Shown here: positions 53,931 to 62,452 of the stretch, one piece after another
How the letters are laid out: every line of letters starts with the position of its first letter
Position numbering within the stretch: the first letter of the stretch is position 1
Assembly: GCA_910587765.1 (NCBI GenBank)
Contig: CAJUNR010000010.1
Span: 51,328-115,327, forward strand
Direction of reading: 5' to 3'
Length of the DNA: 64,000 nt
Source: an uncultured Lachnospiraceae bacterium
Lineage (GTDB): Bacteria > Bacillota > Clostridia > Lachnospirales > Lachnospiraceae
Program-made: the position numbers and the translations under genes
The notes under the pieces: model-generated
The model's database searches: none
Seen by the model: the letters and a program-made list of their open reading frames with translations, nothing else
Told to the model about the DNA's origin: nothing

Positions 53931-55628
53931 CTATCTCCGAAGCTGATAGATGCCGAATCCGGCGACCTTGTCCACTTCCGTATAAGTCACATTCTCATAC
54001 ATCGTCGTCAAATATTCCAGCCCCCGGTCGAAACTGCAGATCAGGTACACATTGTCCTGGCGGTACAGCGCATCCGGCACATCAGTGATGCCTCGCTGCT
54101 CCAACTTCTGCGCCCAGGCAGGACTGAAGCTGATCCAGTCTCCGAGGGAAATATAATTCATCTCGTAAGGTTCCGGCAGCCACAGATGCACATTATAAGA
54201 ACTCATGGCCATCGAAACCACATCGTTAAAATAAAAATTGTCGGGATGGTCCGCACAGTACTCCTTGAGCGCCTCCACGTCTTCGTTCAGACTCTGCATC
54301 TCCAGATTCTCCTGCCGGACCGTCCGCACATGCCCGGCAAACGCCGCCAGAAGCAGAAGCATCATCGCCGCGACCCCTGCCGCCCGCACTTTTGCGGACA
54401 GGTCTAGCTCCCTCAGCTTCTCCATCCACAGCAGAAGCAGGGCAACGACCAGCATCAGATTCATGCAGATCACTACGCGCAGCGGCGCCCTGCCCCGGTA
54501 GAGCAGATACATCCAGAGGACGAACTGGGCGCCGTACACACAGCAGACCCTCAGCGCCTGCAGCCATTCCTTTTTCAGGCCGTACCAGAGAATCAGCGCC
54601 CCATAACCCGCGAGAGCCAGCAGATGACCGTAACCGAACGCCCCGGTCAGCACGTTTTTCACATAACCGCGGAACGTCTGATACAGCCTTGCGGCCGGAT
54701 CCCTTCGCTCCTTCACGATTTCTTTGCGCAGTTCCAGATAGTCAGAGAAGAAATCCATATCGATCTGATCATCGGCCGTATAGTTATAATAGAACAGATT
54801 CTTCGCCCGCACCTTCGATCGGATCCCCACTTCATTGTAAAGCTCCGTATCATCCTCATAGCGGGGAAACATATAATCGTCATAGTCAAAAATGACCGTG
54901 CACGTATCGTTGTAATCATTATAAGCTTTCCAGCCCTCGCTCCGATAGCCGATAGCAAAGCCGCCGAGATGGAGCAGCAGCGCACCTCCCGCGATCAGCG
55001 GGACCAGCAGATGCCCTCTGTCCTGCTTCCCCGCTTTCCGGTCGTTCCAGAAGCGGAACACCCAGAATACACCGCAGACCGGGACAATCATATAATACAC
55101 GACCGACCGCGCCTCCGCCGTCAGAAAACACAGAAAAAACAGCACCGCCAGATCCGCTGCCCGGAACTTTTCCGCCGTCCTGTACCAGAACAGCGCGGTC
55201 ACTGCCAGGACCGCCGCCGTGGTCGTAAACGTAAGCTGAGCCACCGTCCGCAGCCCCAGAAGCGCGCACCAGAGCAGAACCAGCACACAGATGCCGATTC
55301 TCGCCGCCCGCCCCGTCTGCCCCTTCAGCAGACGGTACAGAATCAGTCCCATGCAGACCGCCTGAAGCGCCAGAAAGCCCAGCGCATACCAGTCCACCCC
55401 CGGCAGAAGGCCGTACAGTCCGGCCAGCAGGCAGGAATACCAGTAGCCGATGAAGATCGTATGTCCGTCGGGCGTCCCCAGATACTGCCCCGATACCACC
55501 TCCATCATGGTGCGGTCGTCCACGATCCCGTAGACAAACGGCACCAGATGCCATAAGACAAACATATAAAATAACGGACACAGAACCGTCCACAAAATCC
55601 ACATCCGGCTGTCTCTTCGCTCTCTCAT
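53931..55628 (-). CDS. Large multi-spanning membrane protein with extracytoplasmic C-terminal domain
   Basis: The 565-residue protein has about eleven membrane helices in its first 430 residues. An early external loop (YGIVDDRTMMEVVSGQY) contains an Asp pair like the catalytic loop of GT-C glycosyltransferases. The last 130 residues are soluble and probably outside. I cannot name a family. The genes at 14149-15639 and 23965-25804 have a similar plan. The start at 55628 follows GGAGAGAG and fits the promoter at 55671-55699; an ATG at 55658 would leave almost no leader, and the frame open to 55820 runs through a repeat. Confidence 0.65.
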   Translation of the reverse strand: MRERRDSRMWILWTVLCPLFYMFVLWHLVPFVYGIVDDRTMMEVVSGQYLGTPDGHTIFIGYWYSCLLAGLYGLLPGVDWYALGFLALQAVCMGLILYRLLKGQTGRAARIGICVLVLLWCALLGLRTVAQLTFTTTAAVLAVTALFWYRTAEKFRAADLAVLFFLCFLTAEARSVVYYMIVPVCGVFWVFRFWNDRKAGKQDRGHLLVPLIAGGALLLHLGGFAIGYRSEGWKAYNDYNDTCTVIFDYDDYMFPRYEDDTELYNEVGIRSKVRAKNLFYYNYTADDQIDMDFFSDYLELRKEIVKERRDPAARLYQTFRGYVKNVLTGAFGYGHLLALAGYGALILWYGLKKEWLQALRVCCVYGAQFVLWMYLLYRGRAPLRVVICMNLMLVVALLLLWMEKLRELDLSAKVRAAGVAAMMLLLLAAFAGHVRTVRQENLEMQSLNEDVEALKEYCADHPDNFYFNDVVSMAMSSYNVHLWLPEPYEMNYISLGDWISFSPAWAQKLEQRGITDVPDALYRQDNVYLICSFDRGLEYLTTMYENVTYTEVDKVAGFGIYQLRR

Positions 55629-55670
55629 AGAATTTACGCTCTCTCCTTTTTGTATCATCGTATGACCTGT

Positions 55671-55699
55671 ATTATAGTCTATTTTGAATCGGTTGTCAT
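55671..55699 (-). promoter_or_regulatory. Sigma-A promoter for the membrane protein at 53931-55628
   Basis: ATGACA (55694-55699) and a consensus TATAAT (55671-55676) on the minus strand are separated by 17 bases. The transcript probably starts about 36 bases before the ATG at 55628 and may extend through the secreted protein, MurJ-like and glycosyltransferase genes. Confidence 0.65.
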
Positions 55700-55724
55700 C
55701 CTGCAAGTACTGACAATTTTCTCC

Positions 55725-55914
55725 CAGACGCCCGTGTGATCGAACAGGGAAGATTTCTTCCCTGCCCGCCACGCGGGATGCATGCTGCAAAGCGGCAAAT
55801 TTCTTTACGCACCCCTGCAATCGAGTAGGGAAGATTCATCTTCCTCTACTCGCGCACCGGGCGTCCGTCAGCTTGCTGACATATTACATCTGGACGCCCG
55901 TGTGCATAGAAAGG
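55725..55914 (+). repeat. Second hairpin family: copy H2 with a decayed partner
   Basis: The intact unit at 55819-55914 has a first hairpin (CGAGTAG arm, CTACTCG arm), then GGGCGTCC/GGACGCCC enclosing GTCAGC/GCTGAC, then TGCAT and AGAAAGG. It matches H1 at 21860-21951 along its length except in the first hairpin, where both arms changed together. Bases 55725-55770 hold a partial relative (GACGCCCGTGTG, then AGGGAAGATT/TTCCCTG). The unit does not precede a plus-strand gene, so it is not only a leader element. Confidence 0.65.
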
Positions 55915-55938
55915 CCGCCGGGCGCTCCCCCGACGGCC
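55908..55938 (-). terminator. Intrinsic terminator after the solute-binding protein gene
   Basis: On the minus strand GGCCGTCGGG pairs with CCCGGCGGCC (one mismatch, six-base loop) and is followed by TTTCT. It lies 12 bases past the stop codon at 55951, so it should end the kinase/binding-protein operon. The T-run is short. Confidence 0.6.
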
Positions 55939-55950
55939 TCATTTCTATAA

Positions 55951-57252
55951 TTAAAGCTCTTCCTGCAGCCGGTCAAATTCTGCCATGCACTCATCCACCG
56001 AAGCGCCGTTCAACAGTTCCCTCACGATCAGGCAGGTATTTCCCCACTGTTCCAGATCCATGTTCGCGTTGGAGCCGAGCACATAGACCCCTTCATTGAC
56101 CCGGTCGTTCAGAGGTTTCAAGGCGTCGATGCATTCCACCTCCACATTGACGGACGGAGAAATGACATGATTGATATCCGAATACATCTTCAGACACTCG
56201 TCGGATGTGATAATGTCCAGTACTTTTTTGGCATCCTCAAAATGCTCCGCCTCCGCGCTGATCCCGTATCCGGTCATCGGCACGACCGGCATGGGACCGT
56301 AGTCGCTGGGGAATCCGATCACCTGGAGGTTAAAGTCCGGATTGCCGTAGACCGTCTCCGTATTGGCCGCGCCCCAGTAGGCCATGACGATGGGCGTCTT
56401 CTGCGCCAGGAAATCCGGTCCTTCTCCTTCGATCGCCTCATACGTGTATGCCGTCTCGGCATCAATATACCCTTTATCAATCATCTCTTTCAAATACTCA
56501 AAGCCCGGACGCATATAATCGCTGTATTTCGCTTCCTTATTGTTAAGAGCCTCGATTTTCGCCTCCGTATCTCCCCCGTTGTACAGATCCGCATAGGCCT
56601 GCGCAAAGACGATCGTCTCCAGCCACCAGCGGTTGGCCCCTATGGGCGTCTCGATTCCGTTTTCCTTAAAGACCCTGCAGCACTCCATAAGATCCTCCGG
56701 CTTCTCCGGAAGCGGCAGTCCGTACTGATCGAACATATCCTTGTTGATAAACAATCCGTAGACAACCACCTCCTGGGGGATCGCCACCAGTTTTCCGTCG
56801 ATGGTATTGGCCGTCTTTACCACCTCCCGCAGGTTCTTTGCCGAATCAAGATCCGACAGATCCGCCAGTTGGCCTTCTTCGCCCAGAAGCTTGATCGAAT
56901 CGGGATTCATAAGATACAGGTCGTCCATATGACTTCTTACACGGTCGACAAGCACGTCGTCATACGTCTTTTCCTGATAGTTCTCCGCCGTATAGGTCCG
57001 GTATTCCATCGTCAGATTCAGTTCTTCTTCCGCCTTCATGACCGTCATGTCGAAGGCGTTTCTCGCCACATTTTTCGCGTCCGGATTGGATTTTTCCATC
57101 GGTCCGAACAGATAGACGGTTGACCGCGCCTCTTCCCGGCCGCCGGCCAGATTCTTATCCTCGTTCTCCTTCTGCCCGCAGGCCGTCAGTGCTGTGCACA
57201 GCAGCACCCCCAAAAGCAGCAGCGCCGCCGCTCTTCGATTCCATTTCTTCAT
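55951..57252 (-). CDS. Extracellular solute-binding lipoprotein (ABC family 1 type), orphan
   Basis: The 433-residue protein has a lipoprotein signal with lipobox LTAC (C25) followed by a charged linker, then a family 1-type periplasmic-binding fold (INKDMFDQYGLPLPEKPEDL, RWWLETIVFAQAYADLYNGG, GPDFLAQKTPIVMAYWG). No permease or ATPase gene is in the window. It starts seven bases after the hybrid histidine kinase, so both are in one operon. I infer a sensory role: binding a sugar or oligosaccharide outside and presenting it to the kinase. AAGGGG precedes the ATG. Confidence 0.85.
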   Translation of the reverse strand: MKKWNRRAAALLLLGVLLCTALTACGQKENEDKNLAGGREEARSTVYLFGPMEKSNPDAKNVARNAFDMTVMKAEEELNLTMEYRTYTAENYQEKTYDDVLVDRVRSHMDDLYLMNPDSIKLLGEEGQLADLSDLDSAKNLREVVKTANTIDGKLVAIPQEVVVYGLFINKDMFDQYGLPLPEKPEDLMECCRVFKENGIETPIGANRWWLETIVFAQAYADLYNGGDTEAKIEALNNKEAKYSDYMRPGFEYLKEMIDKGYIDAETAYTYEAIEGEGPDFLAQKTPIVMAYWGAANTETVYGNPDFNLQVIGFPSDYGPMPVVPMTGYGISAEAEHFEDAKKVLDIITSDECLKMYSDINHVISPSVNVEVECIDALKPLNDRVNEGVYVLGSNANMDLEQWGNTCLIVRELLNGASVDECMAEFDRLQEEL

Positions 57253-57259
57253 ATTCCCC

Positions 57260-59842
57260 TTACACCCTTTCTTTTAACAATTGTTCCAGCGTCCTTCTCA
57301 GCGCTTCCATATCAATCGGTTTCGCCACATGCGCGTCCATTCCCGCGTCCATGGCCTCCTTCACGTCTTCCGCAAAGGCATTGGCAGTCATGGCCACGAT
57401 CGGTATGGTCTTCGCCTCCTCATGGCAAGACTCCCGAATCTTCCTCGTCGCCTCATAGCCGTTCATCACGGGCATCTGCACATCCATCAGCACCGCGTCG
57501 TAGCTTCCCGGCGCACAGGCTGCAAAATGCTCCGCCGCCAGCTTTCCGTTGGCCATAATCTCGCAGGTCGCTCCCTCGATCTCCAGAAGCTCCTGAAGAA
57601 TCTCCCCATTGATCTCGTTGTCCTCCGCCACAAGGAAATGCCGGCCCTCAAGACCGCTCCCGCCGCCGGCCGTTTTCTCCGGCTCCAGCAGTCCTCTTGC
57701 GGTAAATACCGTCAAAAGCCGCTCCTTCAGAGCAGATACGAAGAACGGCTTCGCCAGAAACCCGTCGGCTCCCGCCTCAAAAGCCTCCTCCTCCAGACCG
57801 TCCCAGTCGTGCGCGCACAGCAGGCAGACGGGAAGCTTCTCCGCCGGCTCTTCGCGGATCTTTTTCACTGTCTCGATACCGGACATGCCGGACATGGAAA
57901 GTCCCACGAGAATCAGATCGTACGGCTCCCCCAGCCGCTCCTGTTCGCGGATCTTCAAAAGTCCTTCTGCGCCTCCGGCCGCGGTATCCGTCCGGACCTT
58001 TGTCTCTTCCATCAGCATCCGGATACTGCCGCAGATCTCCTCTTCGTCGTCCACCGCCAGAATGCGCGTAATCCCGTGTTCTTTCCAGAAACGGTCTTCT
58101 GCGCGCTCCGCGATCAGCAGCTCGAGCTCCACCGTGAAAAGACTTCCCTTTCCCACCTCGCTGGACACCTCAATGGTTCCTCCCATGAGCTCTACGATGT
58201 TTTTCGTGATGGCCATGCCAAGCCCTGTTCCCTGCACCTTATTGGTCGTGCTGTTTTCTGCTCTCGTAAAGGCGTCGAAGATGATCTCCAGATATTCCGG
58301 AGTCATGCCGAACCCGTCGTCCTCCACCTCAATCCGGATTCGCTCATGCGTCTCCCGCCGGCTGTCAAGGCCGGTCATGCGAAGCTGGATGTTCCCTCCT
58401 TCCTGTGTGTATTTGACCGCGTTGGACAGAAGATTGATCAGGATCTGGTTAATTCTGGTCTCATCTCCGATCAGATGTTCATGACGGATTCCGGTCACTC
58501 TGACGTCAAACTTCTGCTCCCTGGCCCGCGCCGCCGGCCGGATGATCGCATCTACGGAGGCCACCATCTCACTGAGGGTAAATTCGTTCAAAGAAAGCAC
58601 GACCTTTCCGCTCTCGATCTTGGAGACGTCGAGAATATCGTTGATCAGGCTTAACAGATGCTGGCCCGACACCATGATCTTCCTGGTATATTCCCTGACT
58701 TTCACCGGATAATCGGCATTCTCCTGCAGCAGTCTGGTAAATCCCAGAATCGCGTTCATAGGAGTCCGGATATCATGAGACATATTCGAGAGAAACGTCG
58801 TCTTGGAATTGTTGGCGATCTGAGCTTCTCTGAGCGCCTCCGCAAGCTGCCGGTTGTGCAGCTCCCGCTCCTCGTTCCGCTCTTTGCGCAGCTTCTTTTT
58901 CTGCCTCTCGTTGAACGCGAACAGAAGACAGCAGAGAAAAAAGGTCAGAAGCATCACCGCCACGACAATGAAGATGTTCTGATTCACCGCGCTGCCTTCC
59001 TTCTGAATCGCCTCCACCGGCACGTATCCGATCAGATACATACCCCCGTCGCCGATCGGCCACATATAAATCAAAGATTCTCTGCCCAATATATTATGAT
59101 AGAACATCACATGTTCTCCGGCCGCAATGCTGTCCGTGATCATGGCTCTGATATCTTCTTCCACGATCCGGTTGGCGTGGCAGAAATCCTCCAGATTCAG
59201 ATGTCCGGCATCCCTCTCGCCCATCCCCTTGGGCTTCAGGACAAAACGCTGACTCTTTACATCCATAATGTAAAGCGTGGCGTTGGCATTGTAAAAATTA
59301 TCCGGCAGAGCGTCGTCGAAGGAATCATAAATATATTCCACATAGAGCTGCTTCGTCTCTTCCCCGTCCTTCGCGACCGGACATTCCATCGTGTAGGCCC
59401 ATGTCCCCATATCGTTCAGATACGACTGGGAAATACGAAGACCGTCCACCGTATTGCCCGCGGAAAAATCCAGTTCCTGTGCGCGGAATGCTTCTCCGGT
59501 ACTGGAGATTCCTTCCTCAGCTCCCTTCTCCGTCACGGAAACCTTTGTCATGATCTCGTTTCTCTCATAGAAACGGATGAATCCTTCCGGATCTTTGGAT
59601 TCGGCGATCTCCTGCGCCATCAGCTTCTGATATTCCGCCTCCATCCTGAGCATGGTCTCGATGGTCCCCCGGATCAGGTCCAGACTCTCGCTCAGATTGC
59701 CGATGGCCGATGCCGCCATCTCCTGCGTGATTCTCCTTGAGACGGAAAACACGACCGCCCCCAGCACCATAAAAAACAGCACAATCGAAACGATCAGCGC
59801 CTTCGCACTGTCAACTCCCTTTTTTTTCTTATCCTTTTCCAT
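57260..59842 (-). CDS. Hybrid sensor histidine kinase with two receiver domains, first one degenerate
   Basis: The 860-residue protein has a membrane helix (15-35), an extracellular sensor domain (about 36-285), a second helix (288-310), a short coiled coil, a HisKA domain with NMSHDIRTPMNAILGF (H356), a HATPase domain (N-box about 470-478, DDGFGM and GTGLGMAI) and two receivers. Receiver 2 is intact (ED at 740-741, D787 in VLMDVQMP, K841). Receiver 1 keeps VDDEEE but has G647 where the phospho-accepting Asp should be (YDLILVGLSM). There is no DNA-binding output in this gene, so a separate regulator must be the target. The start at 59842 is chosen over a long upstream extension because a promoter lies just before it. 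Confidence 0.9.
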   Translation of the reverse strand: MEKDKKKKGVDSAKALIVSIVLFFMVLGAVVFSVSRRITQEMAASAIGNLSESLDLIRGTIETMLRMEAEYQKLMAQEIAESKDPEGFIRFYERNEIMTKVSVTEKGAEEGISSTGEAFRAQELDFSAGNTVDGLRISQSYLNDMGTWAYTMECPVAKDGEETKQLYVEYIYDSFDDALPDNFYNANATLYIMDVKSQRFVLKPKGMGERDAGHLNLEDFCHANRIVEEDIRAMITDSIAAGEHVMFYHNILGRESLIYMWPIGDGGMYLIGYVPVEAIQKEGSAVNQNIFIVVAVMLLTFFLCCLLFAFNERQKKKLRKERNEERELHNRQLAEALREAQIANNSKTTFLSNMSHDIRTPMNAILGFTRLLQENADYPVKVREYTRKIMVSGQHLLSLINDILDVSKIESGKVVLSLNEFTLSEMVASVDAIIRPAARAREQKFDVRVTGIRHEHLIGDETRINQILINLLSNAVKYTQEGGNIQLRMTGLDSRRETHERIRIEVEDDGFGMTPEYLEIIFDAFTRAENSTTNKVQGTGLGMAITKNIVELMGGTIEVSSEVGKGSLFTVELELLIAERAEDRFWKEHGITRILAVDDEEEICGSIRMLMEETKVRTDTAAGGAEGLLKIREQERLGEPYDLILVGLSMSGMSGIETVKKIREEPAEKLPVCLLCAHDWDGLEEEAFEAGADGFLAKPFFVSALKERLLTVFTARGLLEPEKTAGGGSGLEGRHFLVAEDNEINGEILQELLEIEGATCEIMANGKLAAEHFAACAPGSYDAVLMDVQMPVMNGYEATRKIRESCHEEAKTIPIVAMTANAFAEDVKEAMDAGMDAHVAKPIDMEALRRTLEQLLKERV

Positions 59843-59872
59843 ATACCTTACACCACAGTTACTGATACTATT

Positions 59873-59901
59873 ATTATAATCCGGAATGCATGTATCAGCA
59901 A
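59873..59901 (-). promoter_or_regulatory. Sigma-A promoter of the kinase/binding-protein operon
   Basis: TTGCTG (59896-59901) and a consensus TATAAT (59873-59878) on the minus strand are 17 bases apart, about 24 bases before the predicted transcript start near 59866 and the ATG at 59842. Confidence 0.65.
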
Positions 59902-59918
59902 TCTGTTTTTTGTATATT

Positions 59919-60053
59919 TTATCTGCGTCCGCACCCCCCGCAGTCCCCGGCGCAGCCGCAGCAGGATTTTCCGTTCTTCGCATCCCTGTATTTCTTCCGC
60001 AGTACCCATATACAATATCCGCCGATCAGTCCGGCAATCACAAACGTCGCCAT
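59919..60053 (-). CDS. FeoB-associated Cys-rich small membrane protein
   Basis: This 44-residue gene starts at an ATG at 60053 with a perfect AAGGAGG seven bases upstream. It has one membrane helix (about residues 4-18) followed by a basic stretch and a cysteine-rich tail with pattern CC-C-C-C (C31, C32, C34, C38, C41). That is the hallmark of the small FeoB-associated proteins of Firmicutes, thought to bind iron or zinc next to the transporter. It begins 13 bases after the feoB stop and is the last gene of the feo operon. Confidence 0.88.
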   Translation of the reverse strand: MATFVIAGLIGGYCIWVLRKKYRDAKNGKSCCGCAGDCGGCGRR

Positions 60054-60066
60054 CCGTCTCCTCCTT

Positions 60067-62121
60067 TTACATCAAGAATGATCCGACCTGATAGACGAGA
60101 AACGCCGCCGTCCAGGCCGTCGCGAGCTGAAATACCGCCATGGCGCCGGTCCATTTCCAGCTCCCGGTCTCCCTCCTAATCGTCGCCACCGCCGCCATGC
60201 ACGGCACATAGAGCAGACAGAAAACCATCAGCGCGCAGGCGTTCAGCGCACCGAAGCCCATGCTTCCAAGAAGCGCGGACAGATTCGCCATTCCCGCCTC
60301 CGTCGTCACGTTGCCGATGCCGAAGAGTACGGAACAACTCGATACGACCACCTCTTTGGCCGCAATCCCGGAGATCAGCGCCAGCACGATCTGCCAGTAT
60401 CCCAGACCAACGGGTGCAAAGACCGGCGTCAGCACCCTGCCGACGACGGCGCCGAAGCTCTGGTCCATATCCGCCGTAAAACCGTGAAATCCGAAATTCA
60501 TCACCAGCCACATCACGATGGAGGCCACGAAGATCGTCGTTCCCGCTTTGGACAGATAATCCTTGACTTTTTCCGACACGTACACATAGATCGTATGCGC
60601 ATTGGGCGTCTTGTACTCCGGAAGCTCGATGAGCAGCAGGTTGCTCACCCGCCCCCGATCCGCAAGCTTCAATATATAAGCCGTCAGAATCGCCGCCGCA
60701 AGCCCCAGCACATACATGGAAAAGGCCGCGATCATCGCCCGCTCCCCGAAAAACATCTCCGAAAACATCACATAGATCGGAAGCCTCGCGCTGCAGGACA
60801 TGAACGGGGTGATCAGAATTGTCTTCAGGCGGTCACGACGGTTTTCCAGCACTCTGGACGCCATGACCGCCGGCACCGTACAGCCGAATCCGAGAAGCAT
60901 CGGCAGAAACGCCCGCCCGGACAGTCCGATTCTGCCCATGATGCCGTCCATCACATACGCGACTCTGGCCATATATCCGCTGTCCTCCAGAAAAGCCAGC
61001 GCCAGAAACAGAATAAATATATTCGGCAGAAAGGTGAGGATCCCGCCCACACCGGCGATAATGCCGTTCGTGATCAGGGAGATCAGCATCTCCCCGGCCC
61101 CCACCGCCGCAAGCCCGCCTACCACCGCCGCGGTGAACCATTCCAACGCCGTCTCAAAGTACCCCTTCAGCCAATCCCCCACCGTGAAGGTCAGGAAAAA
61201 GACCAGAGCCATAATCAGAAGGAACACCGGCAGTCCCAGCACCGGATGGGTCAGGAGACGGTCTGTCCGGTCCGTGGCCTCCGCCTTCTTCGTCCGATTC
61301 GCCACGCACTCCGCCATGACCTCCTCGATAAACCCGAACTTCTGGTTTATGATCTCCTTTTCGTAGTCCTGGTCGAGGATATCCGAAAAATCCAGCGGAT
61401 ACCGTTCCTTCATCTCCTGATCGTTTTCCATAATCTTGATGGCGTGCCATCTCAGATTCTCCAGATTCGGATACGCCGCCCGCAGCCGGTCTCCGATCTC
61501 GTCGATCTTGTCCTCGATCTCGTCCGTATACACCATGGCATAGTATTTGTGATGCTCCCCGGCGTCTTTATGCCTGCTTGTCCCCGGGTCGTGATGATGA
61601 ATGATCTTCTCTCCCTGGGCCTTGTCCTGATGATGCGCCACCGTGTGAATGAGAATCTCCAGCCCCGTCCTGCGCCTTGCCGACACCGGCACACAGGGAA
61701 TCCCCAGCATCTCCGGCAGCCGGTGCAGGTCAATCTCCATCCCGCGCTCCTGCACGATATCCATCATATTCAGCGCCAGCACGACCGGCTTTCCCAGTTC
61801 GATCAACTGCAGCGTCAGATAAAGATTGCGCTCCAGCGCCGAAGCGTCCGCCACATCCACGATCACGTCCACGTCGTCGCTCAGAATATACTGTCTGGTA
61901 ACCGTCTCCTCCATCGTATAGGAAGTCAGGCTGTACGTTCCCGGCAGATCCACCAGCCGGTACGCCTCGTCGTGAAACCGCATGGCCCCTTCCTTCTTCT
62001 CCACCGTCACGCCCGGCCAGTTCGCCACCTTGAGATTCGCCCCGGTGTAGGCGTTGAACAGCGTCGTCTTCCCGCAGTTGGGATTTCCCACAAATCCGAT
62101 TGTCAGTTCTTTCGTACTCAT
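60067..62121 (-). CDS. feoB: Ferrous iron transporter B
   Basis: The 684-residue protein has the N-terminal G domain (G1 GNPNCGKTT at 12-20, G3 DLPG at 58-61, G4 NMMD at 118-121), then a linker, then the membrane permease with two Gate domains (GFGCTVPAVMASR; PFMSCSARLPIYVMF) carrying the conserved cysteines. It imports Fe2+ under control of the G domain. The segment 159-191 is unusually rich in histidine (nine His in 33 residues), a likely metal-sensing insertion. The ATG at 62121 overlaps the feoA stop (ATGA) with GAGG upstream; the longer frame runs through feoA. Confidence 0.97.
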   Translation of the reverse strand: MSTKELTIGFVGNPNCGKTTLFNAYTGANLKVANWPGVTVEKKEGAMRFHDEAYRLVDLPGTYSLTSYTMEETVTRQYILSDDVDVIVDVADASALERNLYLTLQLIELGKPVVLALNMMDIVQERGMEIDLHRLPEMLGIPCVPVSARRRTGLEILIHTVAHHQDKAQGEKIIHHHDPGTSRHKDAGEHHKYYAMVYTDEIEDKIDEIGDRLRAAYPNLENLRWHAIKIMENDQEMKERYPLDFSDILDQDYEKEIINQKFGFIEEVMAECVANRTKKAEATDRTDRLLTHPVLGLPVFLLIMALVFFLTFTVGDWLKGYFETALEWFTAAVVGGLAAVGAGEMLISLITNGIIAGVGGILTFLPNIFILFLALAFLEDSGYMARVAYVMDGIMGRIGLSGRAFLPMLLGFGCTVPAVMASRVLENRRDRLKTILITPFMSCSARLPIYVMFSEMFFGERAMIAAFSMYVLGLAAAILTAYILKLADRGRVSNLLLIELPEYKTPNAHTIYVYVSEKVKDYLSKAGTTIFVASIVMWLVMNFGFHGFTADMDQSFGAVVGRVLTPVFAPVGLGYWQIVLALISGIAAKEVVVSSCSVLFGIGNVTTEAGMANLSALLGSMGFGALNACALMVFCLLYVPCMAAVATIRRETGSWKWTGAMAVFQLATAWTAAFLVYQVGSFLM

Positions 62122-62339
62122 GCCTCTTTCACCTCGATACACTCCGCGATGCTCTGCCCCAGCGCAAAGCGGGTTCCTCTGATCTTCACGATCATGGCTC
62201 CCCTTTTCTTGCGGTTCACCACAAGGATCTTCGTCCCTTCCAGCATTCCCAGCACTTCCAGCCTCCGTTCCGTCTGTACCGGAAGGTCCATCCGCACCAC
62301 CTGAAGCGTGCTTCCCTTTTGTCCTTCGTATAATTTCAT
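62118..62339 (-). CDS. feoA: Ferrous iron transport protein A
   Basis: The 73-residue SH3-like protein (MKLYEGQKGSTLQVVRM, then ERRLEVLGMLEGTKILVV) is a typical FeoA, the cytosolic partner that supports FeoB. The ATG at 62339 has GGAGG six bases upstream; an earlier in-frame ATG at 62405 would lie inside the Fur box and promoter and is rejected. It is the first gene of feoA-feoB-small Cys-rich protein. Confidence 0.93.
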   Translation of the reverse strand: MKLYEGQKGSTLQVVRMDLPVQTERRLEVLGMLEGTKILVVNRKKRGAMIVKIRGTRFALGQSIAECIEVKEA

Positions 62340-62371
62340 TACCGGCCTCCGTCGTCCAAACAGCCGCAAAA

Positions 62372-62432
62372 ATATAATGCAACTGATAATAATTATCAAT
62401 TGCATTATATCGGATACAGACTCATTTTACAA
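62372..62432 (-). promoter_or_regulatory. feo promoter with 7-1-7 Fur box inside a 39-bp palindrome
   Basis: TGATAATAATTATCA (62384-62398) is a perfect 7-1-7 Fur box. It lies at the centre of a longer palindrome (62372-62410) with a single mismatch pair. The right arm contains the minus-strand -10 TATAAT (62404-62409), and TTGTAA (62427-62432) sits 17 bases further as the -35. Fur bound here would cover the transcription start, so repression of feo by iron is expected. Confidence 0.9.
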
Positions 62433-62452
62433 GTCCAAAGTCAAAATGGAAT

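Noticed and set aside
55629..55820. N-terminal extension of the membrane protein at 53931
   Set aside because: The extra codons lie in repeat and promoter sequence; the ATG at 55628 fits both promoter and ribosome-binding site.
62122..62382. Upstream extension of feoB by 87 codons
   Set aside because: The extension reads feoA in another frame; the ATG at 62121 overlaps the feoA stop and gives the standard FeoB start.
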